A DNA stretch of 64,000 nt from contig NZ_JBLBVK010000057.1 in NCBI RefSeq assembly GCF_047314965.1, forward strand, positions 62,001 to 126,000. Direction: 5' to 3'. Positions within the stretch are counted from its first letter, which is position 1, and the number at the start of each line of letters is the position of its first letter. A program made the translations under genes and the position numbers. Shown here in pieces: positions 50,318 through 58,469 of the stretch. This stretch comes from JAVJUV01 sp047314965. GTDB taxonomy: Bacteria > Pseudomonadota > Alphaproteobacteria > Rhodobacterales > Rhodobacteraceae. The notes beneath the pieces are model-generated. The model saw nothing but the letters and a program-made list of their open reading frames with translations. It was not told where the DNA came from and did no database searches.

Positions 50318-50935
50318 GTGAGAGAACAGAGCCAAATGGCCGATGTAAGGGAGGGCGTCGCGGAGGAGGATCTTCTGCGGGCCGATCTTTATTCCATGCT
50401 GGCGAATCTTCTGGCCCGCGAACCTTCGCAGGACATGATCGACGTGGCGTCGAGACTGTCCGGCGACGAGTCCGAGCTTGGCCAGGGGATCACCGCTCTC
50501 GCCGCCGTGGCCAAGAAGTCGACGGCGAAGGCCGTCGAGCGTGAATACAACGCACTTTTCATCGGTCTGGGTCGGGGCGAACTGCTGCCTTACGCCAGCT
50601 ACTACCTGACGGGTTTCCTGAATGAGAAGCCTCTGGCGCGCCTGCGCGGGCACATGAGCCAGCTGGGCATCCAGAGGAACGACGACGTCAAGGAACCCGA
50701 GGACCATATCGCGACGCTGTGCGAGATCATGGCCGGGCTGATCCGGGGCACCTATGGCGACCCGCTGTCGGTCGAGGACCAGCACGCGTTCTTCAACACC
50801 CATGTCGCGACATGGGCAGGACATTTCTTCACGGATCTGGAGGCCGCCGAAGGCTCGGTCTTCTACGCACCCGTCGGCAAGATCGGGCGCGCCTTCATGG
50901 AGATCGAGATTGAAGCCTTCAGAATGGAGACCTGA
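50318..50935 (+). CDS. TorD/DmsD family molybdoenzyme chaperone
   Basis: A 205-residue helical chaperone that binds the Tat leader of a molybdoenzyme and helps its cofactor be inserted. LLRADLYSMLANLLAREPS and REYNALFIGLGRGELLPYASYYLTGF are the family's features, and EDQHAFFNTHVATWAGHFF is the conserved C-terminal part. The start is GTG 50318 with AGGGA before it; ATG 50336 is possible. It lies directly before a Tat-signal protein and fdhA, which would be its client. Confidence 0.87.
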   Translation: MREQSQMADVREGVAEEDLLRADLYSMLANLLAREPSQDMIDVASRLSGDESELGQGITALAAVAKKSTAKAVEREYNALFIGLGRGELLPYASYYLTGFLNEKPLARLRGHMSQLGIQRNDDVKEPEDHIATLCEIMAGLIRGTYGDPLSVEDQHAFFNTHVATWAGHFFTDLEAAEGSVFYAPVGKIGRAFMEIEIEAFRMET

Positions 50936-50977
50936 CGCCGGGATCCGGACCCGGTGTCGTTGAATGGGAGGAGAACC

Positions 50978-51169
50978 ATGGACGCTAAAAAGAAGAAGGA
51001 TGGCAGCAGCCGTCGCGACTTTCTGAAGCTCGCTGGAACGTCGGCGCCCGCCGCCGTTGCCGCGATGGCCGTCGGCACGACGGAAGCCGCTGCGGAAGAG
51101 GTCGCTCAGGGCTCGGGTCTGAAGAAGACCGAGCACGTGAAGCAATACCTGGCGTCCGCCCGGTTCTGA
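50978..51169 (+). CDS. Small Tat-signal protein of formate dehydrogenase region
   Basis: A 63-residue protein matching the formate dehydrogenase region Tat-target family (TIGR02811). It has a twin-arginine leader SSRRDFLKLAG and Ala-rich hydrophobic stretch, then a short tail TEHVKQYLASARF. It is found next to fdh genes in many proteobacteria with unknown function, perhaps as a small subunit or export partner for FdhA, whose leader is also of Tat type. GGGAGGAG precedes ATG 50978; fdhA starts 19 bp later. Confidence 0.85.
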   Translation: MDAKKKKDGSSRRDFLKLAGTSAPAAVAAMAVGTTEAAAEEVAQGSGLKKTEHVKQYLASARF

Positions 51170-51188
51170 ACTTCGAGGGAGGTAGATC

Positions 51189-54101
51189 ATGCTGAGAAAG
51201 AAGACAGGCGCTGCCAATCGCAGCACTCGTCCGTCTCCGGTCCTGTCGCGCGTGGCAGGCACCAAGGTTGACCGCCGGACGTTCCTTCGGGGATCCGGTC
51301 TTGCAGTCGGTGGCCTTGCGGCCTTTTCCGCCGGTGTCGGTCGTGTCACGCCCGCCGCTGCGCAGGCGGCCAATGGCCGGGTCGAGGTCATCAAGTCCGT
51401 CTGCACGCACTGCTCGGTGGGCTGTACGGTTCTGGCCGAAGTCGAGAACGGTGTCTGGACGGGTCAGGAACCCGCCTGGGACAGCCCGTTCAACCTGGGC
51501 GCCCACTGCGCCAAGGGCGCGGCGGTGCGCGAGCACGCCCACGGCGAACGCCGTCTGAAGTACCCGATGAAGCTGGTCGGCGGCGAGTGGACCCGCGTCA
51601 GCTGGGACGAGGCGATCAACGAGATCGGCGACAAGATGCTTCAGATCCGCGAAGAAAGCGGACCTGACTCGGTCTACTGGCTGGGCTCGGCGAAGTTCAA
51701 CAACGAGCAGGCGTACCTGTATCGCAAGTTCGCGGCCTACTGGGGCACGAACAACATCGACCACCAGGCGCGTATCTGTCACTCGACCACGGTTGCGGGT
51801 GTGGCGAACACATGGGGCTACGGCGCCATGACCAACAGCTACAACGACATCCACAACAGCCGGGCGATCTTCATCATCGGCGGCAACCCCGCCGAAGCGC
51901 ACCCCGTGTCTCTCCTCCACGTGCTGCGCGCGAAAGAGCAGAACAACGCCCCGCTGATCGTCTGCGACCCGCGCTTCACGCGGACCGCGGCCCATGCCGA
52001 TGAATACGTGCGTTTCCGTCCGGGCTCGGACGTCGCCCTGATCTGGGGCATCCTCTGGCACATCTTCGAGAACGGCTGGGAGGACAAGGAGTTCATCCGC
52101 ACCCGGACCTGGGGCATGGACCAGATCAAGGCAGAGGTCGCCAAGTGGACGCCGGAAGAGACCGAGCGCGTCACCGGCGTACCGGGAAGCCAGCTTGAGC
52201 GCGTCGCGCGCACGATGGCGAACAACCGTCCCGGCACCGTGATCTGGTGCATGGGCGGCACCCAGCACACCAACGGCAACAACAACACCCGCGCCTACTG
52301 CGTGCTTCAACTTGCGCTTGGCAACATGGGCACCGCGGGCGGCGGCACGAACATCTTCCGTGGCCATGACAACGTGCAGGGCGCGACGGACCTTGGTGTT
52401 CTGGCCGATACCCTGCCGGGTTACTACGGTCTCGCTCCCGGAAGCTGGGCGCACTTCGCCCGCGTCTGGGAAGAGGATCTCGACTGGCTGAAGAGCCGGT
52501 TCGACAAACTGCCAGGCAAGGGCAAGGACGGCGCCGATCTGGAAATGATGTACGAGCGGGGCATTCCGGTGTCGCGCTGGATCGACGGCGTTCTGGAAGA
52601 CAAGGAGAACCTGACACAGCCCGACAATACCCGGGCGATGGTTCTCTGGGGCCATGCGCCGAACTCGCAGACCCGCCTTGTCGAGATGAAAGAGGCAATG
52701 GAGAAGCTGGACCTCATGGTCGTGGTCGATCCGTTCCCGACCGTCTCGGCGATCCTGCAGGACCGCACCGACGGCGTCTACCTGCTTCCGGCGACCACGC
52801 AGTTCGAGACCTACGGCTCGGCCACCGCGTCGAACCGTTCGCTCCAGTGGCGTGAAAAGGTCATGGACCCGCTGTTCGAAAGTCTGCCGGATCACACGAT
52901 CATGGCGAAGTTCGCCGAGAAGTTCGGCTTCCACGATCGCATCTTCCGCAACATCGCGGTCAGCGACACGGGGGAACCGAACATCGAGGACATCCTGCGC
53001 GAGATCAACCGCGGCATGTGGACGATCGGCTATACCGGCCAGTCGCCCGAGCGGCTCAAGCTGCACATGGCCAATCAGCACACGTTCGACAAGACGACGC
53101 TGCGCGCGATCGGCGGACCCGCCGATGGGGACTTCTACGGAATGCCCTGGCCGTGCTGGGGTACGCCCGAGATGAACCATCCGGGAACCGCCAACCTCTA
53201 CGACATGTCGATGCCGGTCTCGAAAGGCGGCCTGACGTTCCGTGCGCGCTTTGGCGTGGAATACCAGGGCGACAACCTGCTGGCGGAAGGCGTCTACTCG
53301 CAGGGTTCGGAAATCCAGGACGGATATCCCGAGTTCACCATGCAGATGCTGATGGACCTGGGCTGGGACGGCGACCTGACGCCGGAAGAACGCGCTTCGA
53401 TCGAGCAGGTCGCCGGCGCTCCGGACAAGGTCGGTGGCATCAACTGGAAGACCGACCTTTCGGGCGGCATCCAGCGGGTGGCCATCAAGCACGAGTGCGC
53501 GCCCTTCGGGAACGCGAAGGCCCGTGCCGTCGTCTGGACCTTCCCGGATCCGGTACCGCTTCACCGCGAGCCGCTGTACTCGAACCGTCGTGATCTCGTG
53601 GCGGATTACCCGACCTATGACGACAAGACGTTCTGGCGGGTTCCCACGCTGTACAAGTCGATCCAGGAAAAGGACTTCTCGTCAGATTACCCGATCATCC
53701 TCACCTCCGGCCGTCTGGTCGAGTATGAGGGTGGCGGCGACGAGACGCGCTCGAACCCCTGGCTGGCCGAATTGCAGCAGGACATGTTCATCGAGATCAA
53801 CCCGCGCACCGCGAACAACATCGGTGTCCGGGACGGCGAGCAGGTCTGGGTCGAAGGCCCCGAAGGCGGCAAGGTCAAAGTCATGGCCATGCTGACCAAC
53901 AGGGTCGGGGAAGGCGTCGCTTTCATGCCCTTCCACTTCGGCGGGCATTTCCAGGGCGAGGATCGCAGACATAAGTATCCGAAGGGTGCAGACCCGTACG
54001 TGCTTGGCGAAAGCTGTAACACCGCGCAGACATATGGCTACGACTCCGTGACGCAGATGCAGGAGACCAAGGCCACACTCTGCAAGATCACCGCGGCTTA
54101 A
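51189..54101 (+). CDS. fdhA: Formate dehydrogenase alpha (molybdopterin) subunit, Cys form
   Basis: Catalytic subunit of 970 residues that oxidises formate to CO2 in the periplasm. A Tat leader DRRTFLRGSG (Arg29-Arg30) is followed by the 4Fe-4S site C72-x2-C75-x3-C79 and C107. The molybdenum ligand is Cys197 in ARICHSTTV, where E. coli FdnG has selenocysteine, with the His just after it. The C-terminal domain binds the two pterins. Homologous to the Methylobacterium/FdnG-type. fdhB follows 15 bp downstream. Confidence 0.95.
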   Translation: MLRKKTGAANRSTRPSPVLSRVAGTKVDRRTFLRGSGLAVGGLAAFSAGVGRVTPAAAQAANGRVEVIKSVCTHCSVGCTVLAEVENGVWTGQEPAWDSPFNLGAHCAKGAAVREHAHGERRLKYPMKLVGGEWTRVSWDEAINEIGDKMLQIREESGPDSVYWLGSAKFNNEQAYLYRKFAAYWGTNNIDHQARICHSTTVAGVANTWGYGAMTNSYNDIHNSRAIFIIGGNPAEAHPVSLLHVLRAKEQNNAPLIVCDPRFTRTAAHADEYVRFRPGSDVALIWGILWHIFENGWEDKEFIRTRTWGMDQIKAEVAKWTPEETERVTGVPGSQLERVARTMANNRPGTVIWCMGGTQHTNGNNNTRAYCVLQLALGNMGTAGGGTNIFRGHDNVQGATDLGVLADTLPGYYGLAPGSWAHFARVWEEDLDWLKSRFDKLPGKGKDGADLEMMYERGIPVSRWIDGVLEDKENLTQPDNTRAMVLWGHAPNSQTRLVEMKEAMEKLDLMVVVDPFPTVSAILQDRTDGVYLLPATTQFETYGSATASNRSLQWREKVMDPLFESLPDHTIMAKFAEKFGFHDRIFRNIAVSDTGEPNIEDILREINRGMWTIGYTGQSPERLKLHMANQHTFDKTTLRAIGGPADGDFYGMPWPCWGTPEMNHPGTANLYDMSMPVSKGGLTFRARFGVEYQGDNLLAEGVYSQGSEIQDGYPEFTMQMLMDLGWDGDLTPEERASIEQVAGAPDKVGGINWKTDLSGGIQRVAIKHECAPFGNAKARAVVWTFPDPVPLHREPLYSNRRDLVADYPTYDDKTFWRVPTLYKSIQEKDFSSDYPIILTSGRLVEYEGGGDETRSNPWLAELQQDMFIEINPRTANNIGVRDGEQVWVEGPEGGKVKVMAMLTNRVGEGVAFMPFHFGGHFQGEDRRHKYPKGADPYVLGESCNTAQTYGYDSVTQMQETKATLCKITAA

Positions 54102-54116
54102 GGGGAGGATAGAAGA

Positions 54117-54710
54117 ATGGCACGAGTAAAATTCCTCGTCGACGCCGAACGCTGCATCGAGTGCAACGCCTGCGTCACGGCCTGCAAGAACGAGCACGAG
54201 ATCCCCTGGGGGATCAACCGGCGCCGGGTTGTCACCATCAACGACGGTGATCCGGGCGAACGCTCGATCTCGGTCGCCTGCATGCACTGCTCGGACGCGC
54301 CGTGCATGGCGGTCTGCCCGGTCGACTGCTTCTACCAGACCAATGACGGTGTGGTGCTGCACTCGAAGGACCTCTGCATCGGCTGCGGCTACTGCTTCTA
54401 CGCGTGCCCCTTCGGCGCGCCGCAGTTCCCGCAGGCCGGCAACTTCGGTTCCCGCGGCAAGATGGACAAGTGCACCTTCTGCGCCGGTGGCCCGGAAGAG
54501 GACATGTCGACGGTCGAGTTCCAGAAGTACGGCCGTAACCGCATGGCCGAAGGCAAGCTGCCGATCTGCGCGGAGATGTGCGCGACCAAGGCGCTTCTGG
54601 CCGGTGACGGCGACGACGTCAGCGACATCTATCGCGAGCGCGTCGTGGCCCGTGGTTTCGGCTCGGGCGCCTGGGGCTGGGGCACCGCCTACGATCAGAA
54701 GGGCGGCTAA
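54117..54710 (+). CDS. fdhB: Formate dehydrogenase beta (Fe-S) subunit
   Basis: Electron-transfer subunit of 197 residues with four 4Fe-4S clusters: CIECNACVTACKNEH, CMHCSDAPCMAVCP, CIGCGYCFYACPFG and CTFC with CAEMC. It passes electrons from FdhA to the membrane cytochrome b subunit. It is a Tat passenger carried by the FdhA leader, having none of its own. It is directly after fdhA, and the terminator after it (54741) separates it from the gamma gene. Confidence 0.95.
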   Translation: MARVKFLVDAERCIECNACVTACKNEHEIPWGINRRRVVTINDGDPGERSISVACMHCSDAPCMAVCPVDCFYQTNDGVVLHSKDLCIGCGYCFYACPFGAPQFPQAGNFGSRGKMDKCTFCAGGPEEDMSTVEFQKYGRNRMAEGKLPICAEMCATKALLAGDGDDVSDIYRERVVARGFGSGAWGWGTAYDQKGG

Positions 54711-54740
54711 CGCCAGGCTCTGCCATGGCAGGGAACTGAA

Positions 54741-54773
54741 AAGGGCGCCCCGGCATCTGTCGGGGCGCCTTTT
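54741..54773 (+). terminator. Hairpin after fdhB
   Basis: GGCGCCCCG and CGGGGCGCC pair around an 8-base loop and are followed by TTTT. It can end the torD-fdhAB transcript or lower expression of the downstream gamma subunit, whose promoter would lie in the next 90 bp. Confidence 0.8.
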
Positions 54774-54867
54774 GCCAGCGGATCGGGACTTTTCGGTATC
54801 CGCGCTAGATTGAGCACTGAAAAAGCGGGCAGGAAGGAAGATGCCCGCCCGGGAGGGAGTGAAAACC

Positions 54868-56085
54868 GTGATACACCGGCTTCTCTTGAGTTTGGTCATC
54901 GCCCTTGGCGTCCTGTCTGTTCCCGCGATCGCGCAGGAGACGGGCGACGCAACGGCCACCGAGGCGCCGCGGGCCGCAACCGGCGGCGCGCAGACTCTCG
55001 AGGACATCCTGCGCAGGCAGCGCGGGGAGGATATCGACGACAGTTTCAGGCGCGACGCCATCGGCGATCCGGATGGCGGCGCTCCGGCGACGGACCAGCT
55101 AGGCACTCTCGGTGGCGCATCCGATCCCGAGCTGTGGCGCGCACTGCGCTATGGCGAAGCGGATGTCGTCAGCCAGGCGCGCAACCCGGGCGCGACCCTT
55201 CTGGTGCAGGACAGCGGCATGAAATGGCTGCAGTTCCGAGAGGGCCCTCTCCGTACTTATGGCGGCTATTTCCTGCTTGGGACGATCGTTCTCCTGGCCT
55301 TGTTTTACCTGATCCGCGGCCGCATCCGCATCCAGCACGGCAAGGCCGGCGTGACGATCGTGCGCTTCAAGGCGATCGAGCGGTTCGCGCACTGGCTGCT
55401 GGCCGGGTCGTTCATCCTTCTGGGGATCACCGGACTGTTGGTTCTCTTCGGCCGCAACGGTCTGATGGACTGGATCGGCAAGGAGAATTACGCAACCCTC
55501 GCCCTTGCATCGAAATGGGTGCACAACAACGTATCCTGGGCCTTCATGCTGGCGCTGGTGATGGTGTTTGTCCTGTGGGTCATACACAACATTCCGAACC
55601 GTACCGACCTTGTCTGGTTCGCCAAGGGCGGCGGGATCATCGGCAAGGGGCATCCGCCGGCCAAGAAGTTCAACGCCGGCCAGAAACTGATCTTCTGGTC
55701 GGTCATCCTGCTGGGCGGTTCGATCTCGGCCTCGGGCCTGTCGCTGCTGTTCCCGTTCGAATTGCAGATGTTCGCTCCGACCTTTGCCAAGCTGAACGCG
55801 CTGGGCGCTCCGGGCTGGTTCGGAATGGACCCGCTGCCCGAGACACTCACGCCGCACGCCGAAATGCAGCTGTCCCAGATCTGGCACGCCATGGTCAGTT
55901 TCGTCCTGATGGGCATCATTCTTGCGCATATCTACATCGGCAGCCTCGGGATGGAGGGCGCCTATGACGCCATGGGTTCCGGCGAGGTGGATCTGAACTG
56001 GGCGAAAGAGCACCACAGCCTCTGGGTCGAGGAAGAGCAGGCCAAGGAAGGCAAGGCACCGGAGCAGGCGACGCCGGCCGAGTAG
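54868..56085 (+). CDS. fdhC: Formate dehydrogenase gamma subunit (cytochrome b)
   Basis: Membrane cytochrome b556-type subunit anchoring the dehydrogenase and passing electrons to quinone. The 405 residues have a signal-like N-terminus, an extra periplasmic stretch (about 25-120), and four membrane helices with haem histidines in ERFAHWLLA, KWVHNNVS and IWHAMVSF, and GIILAHIYIG. FdnI family plus an N-terminal extension typical of Rhodobacterales. GTG 54868 is chosen: GGGAGGGAG lies ten bases before it, while ATG 54841 has its GGAAG adjacent. Confidence 0.9.
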   Translation: MIHRLLLSLVIALGVLSVPAIAQETGDATATEAPRAATGGAQTLEDILRRQRGEDIDDSFRRDAIGDPDGGAPATDQLGTLGGASDPELWRALRYGEADVVSQARNPGATLLVQDSGMKWLQFREGPLRTYGGYFLLGTIVLLALFYLIRGRIRIQHGKAGVTIVRFKAIERFAHWLLAGSFILLGITGLLVLFGRNGLMDWIGKENYATLALASKWVHNNVSWAFMLALVMVFVLWVIHNIPNRTDLVWFAKGGGIIGKGHPPAKKFNAGQKLIFWSVILLGGSISASGLSLLFPFELQMFAPTFAKLNALGAPGWFGMDPLPETLTPHAEMQLSQIWHAMVSFVLMGIILAHIYIGSLGMEGAYDAMGSGEVDLNWAKEHHSLWVEEEQAKEGKAPEQATPAE

Positions 56086-56086
56086 C

Positions 56087-57373
56087 ATGCTGCGACTGGC
56101 GCTGATCCTGGCCTTGGCCGGACTTCCGGCCCAGGCAGCGGATTTCCGGACCCTGGTCGGGCACGGCGGGCCCGTGATGGATGCCGCCGTGTCGCCGGAC
56201 GGACGCTTCGCGCTGACGGGCAGTTTCGACAATTCCGTCGGCGTCTGGACACTGGGCAGCGACGAGGTGATCTGGCTGGAGGGCCATGAAGCCGCGGTCA
56301 AGTCGGTGGTCTTTCTCGGAGATGGCCGCGCGGCCTCGGGTGGTGACGATTTCGCGATCGAGATCTGGGACACCGAGACCGGGCAGCATATCCGCCGGCT
56401 GGAAGGGCACGAGGGGCAGGTGAACGGACTGGCCGTTTCACCCGATGGCGCGCGTCTGGCGAGCGCGGCCTGGGACGGATCGATCCGGCTTTGGGACATC
56501 GGGACAGGGGACACACTGGCGGTCATGGACGGGCATTCCAGTTCGGTCAGCGACGTCGTATTCTCGCCCGACGGATCGCTTGTCTATTCCGCCTCGGCGG
56601 ATGGCACGATCCGCACCTGGGACGTGACAACGGGTCAGGAGAAGCGGTTGCTGATCAAGCACGGCTTCGGCGTGAACAAGCTCCTGATGGGCGATGGCTG
56701 GCTGGCTTATGGCGCCGTGGACGGCGGAACGCGGGTGATCGACACCACGACCGACGATCTGCTGGCCGACCTTACGCTGGAGCGCAGGCCGATCCTCTCG
56801 ATGGCCCTGTCGCCCGACCGGAGCCTGATGGCCGTGGGCGACGGCGAGGGTTTCGTGATGACCGTCAGTACAGGGAGCTGGCGCATCGTCGACGACTACC
56901 GGGCGGCGGCGAACGGTCCCGTCTGGGCGCTGGCTTTCACGTCTGACAACGAAAGCCTGCTGGCCGGGGGCATCGATGATGCGGCCTATATCTGGCCTGT
57001 CCGGCACGAGCTGGATGCGCCGATCATGGCCACGCAGAAGCGCGGCTTCCTTGGCGACCCTTCCAGCATGTCGAACGGCGAACGGCAGTTCCGGCGCAAG
57101 TGCTCGATCTGCCACAGCCTTGAAGAAGACGGAGTGCGCAGGGCGGGTCCGACACTGGCCGGGCTGTTCGGGCGGCAGGCGGGCACCGTCGCGGGCTATC
57201 TCTACTCGAATACCGTTGCGAACCTTGGCTTCGAGTGGAACGAAGAAACGATCGACAAGCTTTTCGATCTGGGTCCCGACCACTTCATTCCCGGCTCAAA
57301 AATGCCTATGCAGCGCATCGTGAAGCCTGAAGACCGGCTCGATCTGATCGAATACCTGAAAGACAACACGTGA
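56087..57373 (+). CDS. WD40 beta-propeller fused to cytochrome c
   Basis: A 428-residue exported protein. After a signal peptide (ending AAQAA, about 18), six or seven WD40-like repeats follow, with ends such as GVWTLG, EIWDTE, RLWDIG and RTWDVT, each preceded by GH or SPDG. The final 85 residues are a class I cytochrome c with haem site CSICH (339-343) and Met ligand in GSKMPMQ (406). It begins one base after the gamma-subunit stop. It may dock to the dehydrogenase and accept electrons; this is inference. Confidence 0.9.
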   Translation: MLRLALILALAGLPAQAADFRTLVGHGGPVMDAAVSPDGRFALTGSFDNSVGVWTLGSDEVIWLEGHEAAVKSVVFLGDGRAASGGDDFAIEIWDTETGQHIRRLEGHEGQVNGLAVSPDGARLASAAWDGSIRLWDIGTGDTLAVMDGHSSSVSDVVFSPDGSLVYSASADGTIRTWDVTTGQEKRLLIKHGFGVNKLLMGDGWLAYGAVDGGTRVIDTTTDDLLADLTLERRPILSMALSPDRSLMAVGDGEGFVMTVSTGSWRIVDDYRAAANGPVWALAFTSDNESLLAGGIDDAAYIWPVRHELDAPIMATQKRGFLGDPSSMSNGERQFRRKCSICHSLEEDGVRRAGPTLAGLFGRQAGTVAGYLYSNTVANLGFEWNEETIDKLFDLGPDHFIPGSKMPMQRIVKPEDRLDLIEYLKDNT

Positions 57374-57389
57374 AGAAGGACAAGGTCCG

Positions 57390-57515
57390 ATGAAAGTCAT
57401 GCTTACCGCATTCGTGGTGACCGCTCTGATCATGGTCGGGGCGTGGTACGGGCTGGGACAGGCCGGGTTTTCCTCGGAAGACCGCCAGTCCGGCAATGCC
57501 GTGCGGCTGGACTGA
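57390..57515 (+). CDS. Small single-helix membrane protein downstream of fdh
   Basis: A 41-residue protein: MKVMLTAFVVTALIMVGAWY, a membrane helix, then a hydrophilic tail SSEDRQSGNAVRLD. AAGGACAAGG before the ATG supports translation. It lies 16 bp after the WD40-cytochrome gene and 8 bp before another small membrane gene, so it is likely part of the fdh operon. No family recognised. Confidence 0.7.
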   Translation: MKVMLTAFVVTALIMVGAWYGLGQAGFSSEDRQSGNAVRLD

Positions 57516-57523
57516 AGCCAACC

Positions 57524-57709
57524 ATGTTCCAGTATGCTGGTCTCTGGCTGCTGATCGTTCTCGCATTCAACATGTGGGCGTGGCTGTCCGTCATGCGCTC
57601 GGGCACGGGCCTGATGTCGCGCCTGATCTGGACAGCGATTCTGTTCGCTTTTCCCGGTATCGGATTCGTCGCCTGGTTCCTGATCGGACCGCGTGAAAAA
57701 CTGGCCTGA
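57524..57709 (+). CDS. PLDc_N domain small membrane protein
   Basis: A 61-residue protein with two hydrophobic segments (about 5-22 and 35-55), the last with AFPGIGFVAWFLIGPRE, the pattern of the phospholipase D N-terminal (PLDc_N) family, and ending in PREK. Such small proteins occur alone or as the anchor of cardiolipin synthase. It is in line with the fdh genes, 8 bp after the preceding small membrane protein. Role unknown. Confidence 0.78.
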   Translation: MFQYAGLWLLIVLAFNMWAWLSVMRSGTGLMSRLIWTAILFAFPGIGFVAWFLIGPREKLA

Positions 57710-57785
57710 AATTTTTGATCAAATTCCCCCTTGCCCGTTTTCGGGGCCGAAGCTAGGTTTGCCGCGTTCATTCACACGGTGATCC

Positions 57786-58469
57786 ATGCTGATCGGTATA
57801 CTTAATTGCGGCCACTTTCCCGAGGCCGCGGGCTATCCTGCACGTACCTACTCCGACCTCTACTCCGAATTGCTTGCCGGCCATGGGCTGGAGTTTCGGA
57901 CATGGAGTGTCGTGGACATGGAATTTCCCGACAGCGTGCGGGATGCGGATGGCTGGCTGGTTTCCGGATCGCGCCACGGGGCTTATGAGGACCTGCCGTT
58001 CATTCGGCCGCTCGAAGAGTTCATCCGCGCCGCTTATGCGGAGGAAGTCCCTTTGGTGGGCATCTGCTTTGGCCACCAGATCATCGCGCAGGCCCTTGGC
58101 GGGAAGGTCGCGAAGTACCCGGCCGGCTGGGGCGTCGGAAGGACCGAGTACGATTTCGAAGGCAGGACGCTGGCTCTGAACGCCTGGCATCAGGATCAGG
58201 TCGTCGAAAAGCCGGAGGAAGCCGAGGTTATCGCGTCGAATGATTTCTGCCGCTACGCGGGTTTTCGCTACAAGGGACCCGCCTATTCGGTTCAGCCGCA
58301 CCCGGAGTTCGACCGGAACGCGATTGACCTTCTTTTGAATGTCAGGGCACCCGGCGTTGTAGCGCCGGACCGGATCGAATTGGCAAAGGAACGGATGGAT
58401 CAATCCGTTGATAATGCCGTGATTGCGGAAAACATTGTCAAATTTTTCAAGGAAAACAGCCATGTCTGA
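57786..58469 (+). CDS. Type 1 glutamine amidotransferase
   Basis: A 227-residue class I GATase. The nucleophile Cys94 is in GICFGHQ, and the His/Glu partners are in SVQPHPEF (about 182-184). The GICFGHQ form is like the amidotransferase of GMP synthase rather than PuuD. It overlaps the glutamine-synthetase-like gene by 8 bp, so in this operon it may remove gamma-glutamyl groups from a polyamine adduct, as PuuD does; that is inference. Confidence 0.85.
   Translation: MLIGILNCGHFPEAAGYPARTYSDLYSELLAGHGLEFRTWSVVDMEFPDSVRDADGWLVSGSRHGAYEDLPFIRPLEEFIRAAYAEEVPLVGICFGHQIIAQALGGKVAKYPAGWGVGRTEYDFEGRTLALNAWHQDQVVEKPEEAEVIASNDFCRYAGFRYKGPAYSVQPHPEFDRNAIDLLLNVRAPGVVAPDRIELAKERMDQSVDNAVIAENIVKFFKENSHV

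Noticed and set aside
50985..53564. 859-codon minus-strand frame opposite fdhA
   Set aside because: fdhA is clearly coding with cofactor sites. The antisense frame lacks motifs.
54741..54866. Gamma subunit starting at ATG 54841
   Set aside because: The ribosome site is too close to that ATG, and it adds residues not typical of a signal peptide; GTG 54868 fits better.
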